64,000 nt of DNA. Origin: Rebecca billardiae RCC1528. Taxonomy: Eukaryota; Haptophyta. Positions 1 through 10,407 of this stretch are shown here, piece by piece. The translations under genes and the position numbers were made by a program. The notes beneath the pieces are model-generated. The model was not told the origin of the DNA, searched no databases, and was given only the letters and a program-made list of their open reading frames with translations. Numbering within the stretch: the stretch's first letter is position 1; every line of letters starts with the position of its first letter. Location of the stretch: positions 1,488,001 through 1,552,000 of the forward strand of contig OZ251229.1 of assembly GCA_965240325.2 (NCBI GenBank). Reading direction: 5' to 3'.

Positions 1-1323
1 GCATCGGCGACTCGTGGATGACCGGGTTCAACGTCGACCCCAAGGCCGCGAGCAACATCAAGCAGCCTTTCGCGGACTACCGCGGCGGATCGTGGGGCTG
101 CGGCGATGGCATCATCTCGGCTAGTCGGACCGTCGAGACCCTTGGAACGCTCTTGAGACGATTCAACCCAAAGCTCGAGGGCTTGTCGCGCGGCATTCAC
201 GACTACGATCGCATCGACCCCTGCACAGCGCGCAGGTGTGCACATGCACGTGCGACCGAGCGCCGCGCGTGCGGCTTGGCCGGCGCGCCCGCTGACGGCA
301 CAGCACTCTCTGGGTGCGCACCGGGTGCTGTGCCCCGCGCGGCTGCTGCCCGCGCAGGCACCTGTGCGGGCTCAACGCGGCGATCGACGGCGCGTCACTC
401 ATCCACGGCCGTGGCCCCGACGGGCTCGACAGCCATCTAAACAGCTCTCTGCTCAGGCAGGCGATGGACCTGCGCCGATGGATTGACGCGGAGAGACCGC
501 AGCTGCTGGCGCAGTGGAAGGTGCTCACACTCATGCCGTCGTGGGGCGATCAGGTGCGTGACGCGCGCCGGCATCGCAGCGCCGCGCGCAGCACTCACGC
601 CCGCCCCTGTGCTCATCACACGCGCTCCATGGCGCGCATCGCGCATGCGGCCGCCGGCAGTGGTGGTCCTTGCGAAGCGTACCGTTCCTTCGCGGCTGCT
701 TACGCGAGCTGTTCCATTATATGCGCAGTCACCTGCCCATGACGTACGTCAACCTGATCGCCGTGAGCGAGCACCCCTCCACCATCGATGAGATGCTCGC
801 GAGGGACCCGTGGTGCCAGCTGCGCGTGACGATTTGGAAGGCGCAAGCGTTCCTGCTGCAGCAGACCGCCTTCAACACGAACGCGGGCGCGGACGCGTAC
901 GCGCTGCGCATCAACGACGAGCTGCGCGAGGTTGCGAAGCTGTTCGACGACGGCAAGCGCTTCATCGTGCGCTTCCGCCCGGTGATGCTCGGCTTCACCT
1001 TCCAGCGCCGGCTGATGGAGCGGTCGACCTGCTTCCACCCGAACGCCCTGCTCGTCGAGAGCCTCGCATTCGGCGTTCTGCAGAACATGCTCACGAGGAG
1101 CCCGGCGAAGCAGCTCCGACGACTGCCTACCTTCGACGTCGGGCCAGAGGCGCGGCCTGTTGACAGTGCCAGCGTGTTGACGCAGAGGTGGAGATTGTAC
1201 GACGCATTCAGGCAAGCCGTGCTCAGCATCGGCACCGTCAACGACAACGACACCGTCAACGGCACCGCCGGTATGAGTCCCAGCGTCGTTGGCAACAGTG
1301 CCGTCGGTGGCATACTTTACTGA
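1..1323 (+). CDS. Phospholipase B-like SGNH/GDSL hydrolase, 5' partial
   Basis: Three exons are supported by matching phases: <1-235, 358-553 and 661-1323 (stop TGA). The first codons give Ile-Gly-Asp-Ser, the block I Ser motif of GDSL lipases, followed by YRGGSW and LRRFNP, which are typical of animal-type phospholipase B (PLB1). Exon 2 carries the block II-like NAAIDGA segment and WKVLTL. Exon 3 carries CFHPN, matching the catalytic-His block. Family members deacylate phospholipids and lysophospholipids, usually as secreted or membrane enzymes. Oddities: the block III GGND appears as SWGD, and the Asp normally three residues before the catalytic His appears to be Thr, so activity is doubtful. 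The N-terminus, including any signal peptide, lies outside the window. At least 363 residues remain. Confidence 0.8.
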
Positions 1324-1543
1324 CGACACCTCGGGTACCGCTGCGGAAGCCTGTAAGTCGCGCGGAAACTCCGCCCGCCGGCGCCGGCCGATTCGTCGGA
1401 TCGACGCGCCGAACATGAGATGATGAAATCGATGCTGTCCTCATCATCAAATAAAATAAAATGGTGGGTCGTCATTATTAACCCCTCCGACGACGAGCGC
1501 GTGCGCGCGACGGTGCGCGAGGCCTGTCGGAGAGCAGGGCAGG

Positions 1544-2404
1544 ATGATGCGCATGGTGTCCGCGACGGCGGCGCGACGGCTGTCGTCGACGGCAGCCGCG
1601 AGCGGCGTGGGCATGGCGGCCAGGCGTGTGCGTCCACCGCCACCTGTCATCGACGACCAGGAGTATCGCGTGGCTCGGGTCATCTCCAGCCACCTCCGGC
1701 GCCCGCCGCCGAAGCGTGCTGCGTTCGCCGCATCACAGCAGCACGACCCGAGCTCCTCTGCCCCGGGCGATGCCGCCGCAGCCGCACCAGCGACGAGCGC
1801 AGCGCCACGGCCGAGCAAGCGCTGGCACTACAAGCCGACCGTGAGGCGAGCCGGAGATCACGAGCCGGACACTGTGCGCGTACCGATCGGCGATCAGAAG
1901 AGCTACTGGCCACGCGACGACTTTGAGACGATGATCTCGGACATGCGCACGACGATCGGGCGGAGCCTGCACATCCCGCGCGAGAACGTGCGCTTCCAAG
2001 TGAACCTCACCCCGGTCCCCATCGACTCCAAGGCGTGCGTCGTCAGCCCCAAGCGGCCCGGGCTCCCGCGCGCGAAGCTGGTCGCTTCCTTCATCGGCGA
2101 GCAGATCGAAGCGGGCCGCGTTCGAGACGCCGGGACCAGCCGCAACATCTCGGCGCTCTCGCGCGAGATCTACGGGGCATTCGGCCCGGACACGGGCAGG
2201 CGGCACTACATGCTAGGCATCCGCATACAAGTCTCGGGCCGGCTCGGCCAGGAGCGCGCCGCGGTCACGCACGTCACCCAGGGCCGGCTGCCGCTCTCAA
2301 CGATCGACATGGACATCGACTACGCCTTGTTCCACGCGCGCACGAGCACAGGCGTGGTGGGCGTCAAGGTCTGGATCGTACCGGCGAGCTCGGGCGAGCC
2401 GTAG
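1544..2404 (+). CDS. RPS3: Mitochondrial small-subunit ribosomal protein uS3 (nuclear-encoded)
   Basis: A single-exon gene for 286 residues starting at an ATGATGCGCATG cluster. The C-terminal third has the uS3 signature: GIRIQVSGRLG, then GRLPLSTIDMDIDYA, then GVVGVKVWI, which matches the ribosomal S3 C-terminal domain. An upstream segment, AKLVASFIGEQIE, matches the helix before that domain. The first ~30 residues are rich in Arg, Ser and Ala without acidic residues, as expected for a mitochondrial presequence, and residues 50-85 are low-complexity. It would sit in the mRNA entry channel of the mitoribosome. A plastid location is less likely because the extension has no hydrophobic signal peptide. 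In many protists this gene is in mtDNA, so a nuclear copy is noteworthy. Confidence 0.8.
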   Translation: MMRMVSATAARRLSSTAAASGVGMAARRVRPPPPVIDDQEYRVARVISSHLRRPPPKRAAFAASQQHDPSSSAPGDAAAAAPATSAAPRPSKRWHYKPTVRRAGDHEPDTVRVPIGDQKSYWPRDDFETMISDMRTTIGRSLHIPRENVRFQVNLTPVPIDSKACVVSPKRPGLPRAKLVASFIGEQIEAGRVRDAGTSRNISALSREIYGAFGPDTGRRHYMLGIRIQVSGRLGQERAAVTHVTQGRLPLSTIDMDIDYALFHARTSTGVVGVKVWIVPASSGEP

Positions 2405-4017
2405 GGTGCTGCGCAGTGACGAATCGCTCGCCAGCGCGCCGCCCGGGCGGCGCCCAGCTGCAGCGCCAGACCACATTACTACACTATGTCGCGCGCGGCT
2501 CGGCTCACAGCTCCCGGTGCCAGTCAGTCCGTGCGTGACAGCGTGTCACGCGGAATCGTGAGACTGGGAGTCGGCGGAGACGGGCGCCTTCTGACTTGTC
2601 GACCACTCTCACTCCACGTTCACGACCATCGTGTGACCGGTGACGCGCCGTGAGGCAGACTCAGGCAGTGCCGGCGTGAAAATTGACTATGTACTATTTA
2701 TTATTATTATAGCAGTAGCTTCTTTATTATAAATATTTATATATATAGCTTAGTAATTAAGTCGTCATCAATAAGCATCATCAGGATTATTACTGCAATA
2801 CTGCGGATGGCGCGGCCGGCGGCATTAGTATAAGGCGACGACAAGCAGTATACTGAAGTAGCCGTCAGCCACGGGATCACCCGCCTTAAAGTCCGAAGAT
2901 TAATGTCTTCTGAGTGAGTCTGTCAGGGTCACTCATCATCTGGCAAACGCCAAACGGCCAGGCCCGCGCTGCCAGTGCTCTGCATGCTGACCTTTGCGGG
3001 GGCATCAGGCCACGCGAGGGGAGACCGGTATCGCGATCCACTATGGCATATGTCCCGTATACTGTCTGTAATCGACTAATGACCCCACTGACTCCGAAGT
3101 CGTGAGTCTTTGACTATCTAACAAAATGTTGGCTGCGTGGTTAGCCGTGCGTCGTGCGACCGCCAGTCCCGAGTCCGAAACGGCTGTCGTGCAGTTCTAA
3201 CTGCCAGAAGTGACGACCAGTGAGCAGCAAACTGCCGAATGCGCGTCGTCACTCGTCATTGACTGACTGAGACTGAGTCACTCGGCGTCACGGCGTGTGC
3301 GCGCCTCTACCTGTCTGAATAACAGCGGGGCGTGGTCTAAACGCACCGGCGGCACGGCATGGCTAGCACTGTAGCACTAGCAGTCAGCAAGCTCAGGTTA
3401 GGGCCACTAAGTATGAGTAGACGAGTAGTAGCAGACTTACACTGTATCTGGGACCACGCCACGCGAATTTGGCGACCTCGCCACGGCTCAATGACCGTCC
3501 AGAGCGGCACGACGTGCCGCACTCAGTACTCACCTGGCCAGCACCATCGAATAAACGGACCCGCCACGCCGTCTGGACGTACCGCAATTAAAAATTGCTG
3601 CGCACCCGAGCGGCGAGCGCGAGAAAATCGCTGCGCATTTCATCACGAGATTACGCACGCGCGCGATGATGTGTGCTGGCGTGCGAAAACACATCGCGGC
3701 CGTCAATTCCAGAGCCTGGCCCACCGGCACGGTGGACCCAACGGTGGCCCAAGACCCAAGAGATTCTCGAAGCTACGACAAATGAAGCTTATTTTTAGGA
3801 GCCGAACGCCGGGCTCACTCATCAACAGCTCATCAGAGGGTTCAAGATCACTAAGCAGGACGGTTCAACCCGGCCGCGGCAGTGAGTACCTCTTAAATCG
3901 CCGGACTGTCGGTGGTCGCCACTTCAGGCCTCATCAAGCGCATCGTGAACCCCACGCCCCACCGCACGGCCTGCGGAATCAGGAGACGCTGTGCTCGCAC
4001 GCCTTCTTACGTCCATC
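2405..4017. other. Intergenic, no gene recognised
   Basis: This stretch has mixed composition, with an AT-rich patch near 2690-2790. Short open frames exist but show no recognisable protein and no consistent codon bias. The last 100 bases or so would contain the promoter and 5' UTR of the carbonic anhydrase gene. Confidence 0.6.
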
Positions 4018-5576
4018 ATGCGCCGTCAGCCCGCCACGCCAGCGCCGGCACCCGGGGCCGAGTCGGGGCTCGCGGCGGTCGTCACGAGCGTTCTGGAGTC
4101 GCCACACGCCATGCTGATTGTCGCGGGCGGGCTGCTGCTCACGTTCCTCGCCTTCATCACCGTGAACGTTGCGATCTGCGGCTTCATTTACCTGCGGAAC
4201 AGCAAGCGAGGCGCTGCGGAGGAGGAGGAGGAGGAGGAGCGGCCGTACCGTGCGACGAAGGCGAGCTACAAGCCGTACAAACCGCCGAAGCGCACAAAGC
4301 CGGCGCCAAAGCCCGCAAGCAGCGACGACGCCTCCTCGGAGGACGAGCCCGCGCCCGCACCGCGCAAGCCGCAGGGCAAGCCGCTGCCGCCTATTGCGGC
4401 GCCCATCCCGCAGGGCAAGGCGCCGACGAAGGGGAAGGCGAAGGCGAAGGAGACGCCGCGTGGCGGGAAGGAGCTCTGGCAGGCCGCGGCGCAGGCGGCC
4501 AAGCTCGAGGTCAGCGCGACCGCGAGCAGCGAGGAGAAGATGGCGTCGAGCTCTGACAAGCTGCTCAACCTGTGGACTAAGACCATCGACAACGCGATGG
4601 AGGCGCACCAGAAGCGCAACTCGGAGATCAAGCAGCTGTCGCCGCAGGAGGTGCGGACGAGCGCGCGGTGCGAGTGTTGGCGCGTGCGTGCTTGCAGCGG
4701 CATGTGCACGCCTGCTCACCGCGCCTTCCCGCGCGCGCACGCGCCCCGCCTGCCCCGGCGCCTGCCTGGCCCCTCCCCGCCCACCTGGATCGCCCACGTG
4801 GATGGCGCAGCTGCTGGACGATCTGAAGCGCGGCAACACGCGCTTCTGGACGGGCGCGGCGGAGCGCCCCGAGATGGACGCCACTGCGCGCCGCGCGCTC
4901 ATCCACGAGCAGGTGCCCAAGGTGGCGGTGCTCGGCTGTGCCGACTCGCGCGTGCCGATTGAGATTGTGCTCGACCAGGGCCTCGGTGCGTGCCCTGGCC
5001 GTGCGGGGCGGCGTGGCGCGGCGTGGCGCGGCCCTCCGTGCGTGAGGAGAGACGCGCGTGTGTGCGCGGGTGGAAGGAGGGCGCTGCGTGCGTGTAGCAT
5101 CCCGCTCACGCCGCGCGCCCATCCCGCCCCCCGCCACCCACCGCCCCGCAGGCGACGTGTTCGTCTCGCGCAACGCGGGCAACCTGTACGGCGACAAGGT
5201 GGCGGGCACGATCGACTACGCGGTGCACCACCTGGGCATCAAGCTGGTGGTGGTGATGGGCCACCAGGGCTGCGGCGCGGTGAAGGCGTCGCGGTTGCCC
5301 CGCGAGGACATCAACAAGGAGCCCAAGTGCCTCAAGAAGATGCTGATCAGCATGAAGGACTCGCTCGAGTACTGCAGCGAGACGCTCGACAACATGGCCG
5401 ACGCCAACGCGCGCGACCGCGAGGCGGTGATCGCCAACGCGCAGGCGCAGGTGACGAAGATGCTCGCCGACCCGCTGATGAAGAAGAAGGTGGACGCGGG
5501 CAACCTCATCATCGTTGCCGCGTTCTACGAGATCACCTCGGGCATCGTCGACTTCATCGAGCCGCTGGAGTCCTAA
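4018..5576 (+). CDS. Beta-class carbonic anhydrase with N-terminal membrane anchor
   Basis: Exons 4018-4650, 4811-4985 and 5152-5576 join in phase to give 410 residues. It interconverts CO2 and bicarbonate. The catalytic domain starts at about residue 212. It contains C254-A-D256-S-R258 and H307-Q-G-C310, the zinc ligands and the Asp/Arg dyad of beta carbonic anhydrases. SRNAGN and the C-terminal ITSGIVDF also match the family. Residues 31-59 form one long hydrophobic segment. Residues 60-200 are a Glu stretch followed by a Lys/Pro/Ala-rich linker, so the enzyme is probably membrane-tethered. An upstream GTG at 3991 is in frame, but the first ATG is at 4018. A role in carbon concentration is inference, and the target membrane is unknown. 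Confidence 0.9.
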
Positions 5577-5986
5577 GCGTCTCCGGTGGACGGCGACGCG
5601 TAGCGCACTACCATCTTACCATGCGGCCCAAGCGCGACGACTCGTCGCATCTGACTCTGTGTCTGTGAGTAATGTCTGACAGTAATATTATGACGGGGCC
5701 ACCTGGTACCAGGAAGCGGGTGGGCGCAGCCTCTCCGGTCGTAGTCGGGCATCGCATCTGTAAATCATCCTCTGCGGATTCGGGACGATCATCATCACTT
5801 ACAGAGTTACAGAAATCAGAATATACGGAGCTCATCAATATCTCAGAATAAGTCACACTCACTGTCGTAACGTCAGTCGTAACTCGTATGACTGCCAAGC
5901 TATAGTTAAATATCGGATTTTAATATCGCGCGCGCGATGATATGATGAAATGATATGATGAATTCGAATCATGTCGATGATGAATA

Positions 5987-6075
5987 ATGACGTCGCCAAT
6001 GACGACCTGATCAGTCGCGAATACGGAATAAGACGCGCGCGTCTTATTCGTCGCGACTAGGATTGGCGACGTCAT
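5987..6075. repeat. Imperfect inverted repeat (fold-back hairpin)
   Basis: Outer arms 5987-6000 and 6062-6075 are exact reverse complements (ATGACGTCGCCAAT / ATTGGCGACGTCAT). Inner arms around GTCGCGA and AATAAGAC pair across a GCGCGC centre near 6035. The total span is 89 bp with a few mismatches and one small bulge. Confidence 0.8.
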
Positions 6076-6148
6076 GCCGATGCGATGATGCAGCGCCATC
6101 AGTCGTCTACCGCAGTAGTATATAGGCTATAGCGCTAGACTCTAGAGT

Positions 6149-6251
6149 TACCGTTTAAAATATTGATGACCGTACAGCGGCGCTACGGAGTTTATACCGT
6201 TTAAAATATTAATGAATAAACGGCCCGCCATAATGACCGTACAGCGGCGCT
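6149..6251. repeat. Two-copy degenerate direct repeat
   Basis: TACCGTTTAAAATATT(G/A)ATGA is repeated at about 6149 and 6195, and each copy is followed by TGACCGTACAGCGGCGCT. The second copy carries about 21 extra bases between the two motifs. Confidence 0.75.
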
Positions 6252-6435
6252 GTCACTCAGCGCACCGTTGAGTCTGCGCTCTCTCCATGACGGTCGTCTC
6301 TCTCGATCTCTCTCTCGTATAGCTTATCTGCTATAACTGATACGATGGTGATGATGCTGATGTCTGATGACGCAGATGACGACATCAGTCACATCACCGC
6401 GGCCTGCCGCGCCCTCACATCGTCGAGCGGTCGAG

Positions 6436-8626
6436 TCAGAGCTCGTCCTTCGCCTCCTCCCCGGCCGCTGCCGCAGGTGCTCCATCACCAACCTCGTCTT
6501 CCCCATCATCCTCATCACCGCCGAGCTCGCCGTCTGCGTCCAGGTCCAGCTCCTCGTCGGTCGCCCCCTCCTCGTCCTCCTCGCTCTTCTTCTCCTCGGG
6601 CTTGGGCTTGTACTTGTCCATGATGGGCTTGGTGGCGTTCTTGAAGCGCTCAGCCTCGGCATCGATCTCCTCTATCGGCGTGTCCGTGCCGCGCGCGCTC
6701 AGCCAGCTGCGCGAGGTGGCGATCTCGTCGAGCACTGCGCGCTTGTCCTCCGCGCTGATCTCCGCACTGATCTTCTCGTCGTCGTTCACCTCGTACTGCA
6801 CATCGCGCGTCGACATCTCGAGGTTGTGCAACGCCATCGCGATCTTCTTCGCGTTGGCGTCCTCCTCGGCGAAGTCCTCCGCGTCGCGCGACATGCGCTG
6901 AATGTCCTCCTCTGACAGCTTGACCGCGCCAGTGACCGTGATCTCGCCCTCCGTATTGGACGTCTTCTCCCGGGCGGAGACCTGCGCGCGCACACACGCA
7001 CACACGCACGCACGCACACAACGCACGCACGCAGGGAGCGGCGGTGCGCGGCGCCCAGGCGGCCATCAGCCACACGCTCGGCGTGCGAGCCGGGCGCACG
7101 GGTGCGGGCGGGCGCACCTTGAGGATGCCGTCCGCGTTCACGTCGAACGTCACCTCGATCTTCGCCTCGCCCTTTGGCATCTTGGGGAAGCCGGAGAGCT
7201 CGAACTGGCCGAGCAGCCGGTTGTCTTTCACCATCGAGCGCTCGCCCTCGTACACGCGGTTGGTCACTGCGGTCTGGCCGTGGTGCGAGGTGGTGTACTC
7301 CTTCTTCTTGGAGGCGGGGATGCGCGTGTTCCGCGGAATCAGCTTGTCCATCACGCCGCCCGTCGTCTCGAGCCCGAGCGTGAGCGGCGCGATGTCGAGC
7401 AGCAGCAGGTCGGTCGTGTGCTTGTCGCGCACGCCGCCGAGGATCGCACCCTGCACGGCGGCACCAAACGCGACCGCCTCGTCCGGGTTGATGCCCTTGT
7501 TCGGCTCGCGCCCGTTGAAGTACTCCTTGAGCATCGCCTGGATGCGCGGGATCCGCGTCGAGCCGCCAACGAGCACCACCTCGTCGATGTCCGCCTTCTT
7601 CATGTCCGCGTCCTCCATCGCCTGGCGCACGGGCTGCAGCGTGCGCTTGAAGAGCTCCGAACACAGCTCCTCGAACCGCGCGCGCGTGATCGTCTCCGAA
7701 ACGTCGACGCCGTCGGCGATCGAGTCGACCTCGACGCGGACAGAGTGCTGCGTGCTGAGCACGCGCTTCGCCCGCTCCACCTCGTGCCGCAGCTTCGACA
7801 CCGCCTGCTTGTTTCCGCTCAGGTCGAGCTTGTGCTTGGCCTTGATCGCCTTGAGCATGTGCACCAGCAGCGCCGTGTCAAAGTCCTCGCCACCGAGGTG
7901 CGTGTCGCCGTTGGTGGAGAGCACCTCAAGGATGCCCGAGTCGATGGAGAGGATGGACACGTCGAGCGTGCCGCCACCCAGGTCGAAGACCAGCACCGTC
8001 TGCACGCCCTCCTTCGTGTCGAGGCCGTACGCGATCGCGGCGGCAGTCGGCTCGTTGATGATGCGCGCCACCTCGAGCCCGGCGATGGTGCCCGCGTCCT
8101 TGGTGGCCTGGCGCTGTGCGTCGTTGAAGTACGCGGGGACCGTGACGACCGCCGATGTGACCGGCTCGCCGAGGAACGTCTCGGCCGTCTGCTTCATCTT
8201 CTGCAGCACCATCGCCGAGACCTCGGCCGCCTCGAGCCGCTTTGGCTCGCCCTGCACCACCACCTCCACCGCCGCCTGCCCGTTGCTGTCGACCACCTTG
8301 AAGGGGAAGAAGGCGGCGTCCTTTTGCACGTCCGCGTCGTCGAACCCCCGGCCGATCAGCCTCTTCGCGTCGTAGATCGTGTTCTGTGGTCGCAGCGGCG
8401 CCTGCACGCGCGCAGCGTCACCCACAAGCGTGCCCTCCTCCGTGAACGCGACCACAGAGGGCGTGACGCGGTTGCCCAGGTCGTTCGGGATGATCTCGAC
8501 GCCGCCATTCCTGTACACGCCCACGCACGAGTACGTCGTGCCCAGGTCGATCCCCACGATCTCGCACCACGCCGCGGGCGCGGCGAGCGCGAGCGCGACG
8601 AGACAAACTCGGCGGCGCATCGGCAT
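6436..8626 (-). CDS. BIP: ER luminal Hsp70 chaperone BiP
   Basis: Two exons on the minus strand, 8626-7118 and 6981-6436, join in phase 0 to give 684 residues. It is the ATP-dependent chaperone of the ER lumen. Residues 1-21 are a signal peptide (MPMRRR then a hydrophobic run ending AAWC). [25 protein letters not shown] and [10 protein letters not shown] are Hsp70 nucleotide-binding motifs. The linker region and [18 protein letters not shown] begin the substrate-binding domain. The intron splits GILK from VSAREK within the substrate-binding domain. The C-terminus is acidic and ends in KDEL, the ER retrieval signal. It is head-to-head with the decarboxylase gene. The frame remains open upstream of 8626, but the signal peptide fixes this start or the ATG two codons later. 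Confidence 0.97.
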
Positions 8627-8852
8627 GGCGGGCGTCTCGATCCGCGCGCAGCGCTCTTCCCGGAAAATCCTCCCTCTCAACGGCAGGTGCCTGCCCAGCA
8701 AACAAAACCACGCCGTGCCGTGGGTCGCAGTCTGAAATTCATGCGTGGCTCGCACGATGGCAGCCGCTCTGGTGTGGCCAATATTAATTGATGATGGATT
8801 TCTCATCAGCATTTCTTGATTGCCCCCCGCATCACTGGCGACGGGCGCGTCG
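8627..8852. promoter_or_regulatory. Shared divergent promoter region of BiP and UROD
   Basis: 226 bp separates the two divergent start codons. It includes a GGCCAAT box near 8776 and an AT-rich patch next to it. No CCAAT-N9-CCACG ER-stress element is visible. The bidirectional promoter role is inferred from layout only. Confidence 0.4.
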
Positions 8853-10055
8853 ATGATGCTTCGCGCGTCCATGCTGCTTGCGGCCTGCGCGTCGGCGCAG
8901 GCCGCGGCGACCGTGGGCGTCGGAACGCCTTCGTCGCCCGTGCTCGCAGGCTCGGCACTCGCCTCGACCGATCGGGCCAAGTCCGACCTGATGATCCGCG
9001 CGGCGCGCGGCGAGCGCGTGGAGCGCGCACCCGTCTGGCTCTTCCGTCAAGCGGGCCGCCACCTGCCCGAGTACCAGGCGTACAAGGAGGCGCGCGGGCG
9101 CAACTTCCTGCAACTGCTGGATGACCCGCGCGACGTCGCCGAGGTCACCCTCCAGCCCCTCCGCCGCTACGACCTCGACGCCGCCATCCTCTTCTCTGAC
9201 ATCCTGGTGGTGCCGCAGGCGCTGGGCGTGCAGGTCACGATGCCCGGCGGCAAGGGGATCCAGGTGCCTTCGCCGCTCGCCTCGCCGGCGGATGCGTCGG
9301 CCCTGCTCGCGCGCAACGCGAACGTCGACGTGCGCGCCGGCCTCTCCCACGTCCTCGAGTCCGTCTCCCTGATCCGCGAGCGGCTCGACGGCAAGGTGCC
9401 GCTGATCGGCTTCTCTGCGGCGCCGTGGACGCTCTTCTACTACATGGTGGGCGGGAGCATGCGCAAGAACACGGAGTCTGGGGAGACGTGGCTGCGGGAG
9501 CACCCGAAGGAGTCGGCGGCGCTGCTCGACCTGCTCACCGACGTCGTCGTCGAGTACATGTCCGCGCAGATCGATGCGGGCGCGCAGCTCGTGCAGCTCT
9601 TCGAGGCGATGGGTGAGCACATCTCCAGAGAGTCGATGGGGCAGCACGCGCTGCCGAGGATGCGCAAGATCGTGGCGGAGCTCAAGGCGCGGCACCCTGA
9701 CACGCCAATCATGGTCTTCTCGCGCGACGCGACGTACTGCAACGACGAGCTCATGGACGCCGGGTACGACGTGGTCACGCTCGACTGCTCGACCGACCGC
9801 GCGGCCGCGCGCGCGGCCGCACTTGCGCGCGGCCGCTCCGTGCAGGGGAACCTCGACCCCTCGCTGCTGCGCCGCGCGGAGGGCGGGAGCGAGGAGCGTG
9901 TGCGCGCTGAGACCGAGCAGATGCTCGCCGCTCTCGGCCCGGACCGCTACATCGCCAACCTCGGCGCGGGGCTGATGGGCACGGAGGACCCTGTGCTGTG
10001 CAGCACCTTTGTGGACGCGGTGCACGAGCTCAGCGCCAAGATGCTCGCCGCATGA
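8853..10055 (+). CDS. UROD: Uroporphyrinogen III decarboxylase, N-terminally extended
   Basis: A single exon for 400 residues. It decarboxylates uroporphyrinogen III to coproporphyrinogen III in heme and chlorophyll synthesis. Family motifs: [10 protein letters not shown] (about 65-74), the active-site segment [12 protein letters not shown] with Asp116, APWTLFYYM, and GNLDP. The first ATG in frame (8853) gives a hydrophobic, signal-like N-terminus ([11 protein letters not shown]) followed by a Ser/Ala/Thr stretch, consistent with a bipartite plastid presequence. Oddities: the usual NLGHG near the C-terminus reads NLGAG (Ala372), so the conserved substrate-contacting His is absent; LDW also reads LDC. 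It could be a specialised paralogue rather than the main enzyme. Confidence 0.92.
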   Translation: MMLRASMLLAACASAQAAATVGVGTPSSPVLAGSALASTDRAKSDLMIRAARGERVERAPVWLFRQAGRHLPEYQAYKEARGRNFLQLLDDPRDVAEVTLQPLRRYDLDAAILFSDILVVPQALGVQVTMPGGKGIQVPSPLASPADASALLARNANVDVRAGLSHVLESVSLIRERLDGKVPLIGFSAAPWTLFYYMVGGSMRKNTESGETWLREHPKESAALLDLLTDVVVEYMSAQIDAGAQLVQLFEAMGEHISRESMGQHALPRMRKIVAELKARHPDTPIMVFSRDATYCNDELMDAGYDVVTLDCSTDRAAARAAALARGRSVQGNLDPSLLRRAEGGSEERVRAETEQMLAALGPDRYIANLGAGLMGTEDPVLCSTFVDAVHELSAKMLAA

Positions 10056-10407
10056 GCCGCGAGGCGCGCCGCGCGCGCGACGAGGCGGGCGACGATACGT
10101 GCCGGGCTGGCACGCCGCATAGTGCCGTCCGGCGGCGGCGCACGTCTCGGCCGCAGCGGGACGAGCGCGGATTAGCAGCGTCTGCATGACACTCATTATG
10201 ATTAAACCCAACATCATCACTGATGAATTATCAGTATAGCTATGAGCCATATGCCCATCATGATCAGATTGATCAATGATCACTAGCAGTGGCATCATGA
10301 ATAAGTATAAGACATGATCACGCGGGACCGCCGCTCTTCGGCACAAGCACGAGCAGCAATGAGCGCAGGCCACTGATGAGTACGATGGCGTCTAGTAGAA
10401 GTAGATA
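10056..10407. other. Intergenic, convergent gene ends
   Basis: This lies between the 3' ends of UROD and the unknown minus-strand gene. Part of it (10190-10320) has lower GC with several ATGAT/ATCAT motifs. No gene is seen. Confidence 0.6.

Larger units (their letters stand above)
5577..6435. other. Lower-GC intergenic spacer with repeats
   Basis: No gene is seen between the convergent carbonic anhydrase and BiP genes. The stretch holds a fold-back hairpin (5987-6075), a degenerate direct repeat (6149-6251) and a short CT-rich tract near 6280-6320. Confidence 0.6.

Noticed and set aside
4169-5668. 499-codon Arg-rich plus-strand frame across the carbonic anhydrase gene
   Set aside because: Only its 4811-4985 part is the true exon 2 frame. 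The rest is out of frame with exons 1 and 3 and is Arg-rich noise.
6902-8791. Long plus-strand frames opposite BiP
   Set aside because: The minus strand encodes unmistakable Hsp70 motifs. The plus frames are shadows.
8627-8852. Possible ER-stress element in the BiP promoter
   Set aside because: A CCAAT box is present but no CCACG at the required 9-base spacing.
8832-10373. 513-codon minus-strand frame opposite UROD
   Set aside because: Antisense to a clear UROD gene, with no recognisable domain.
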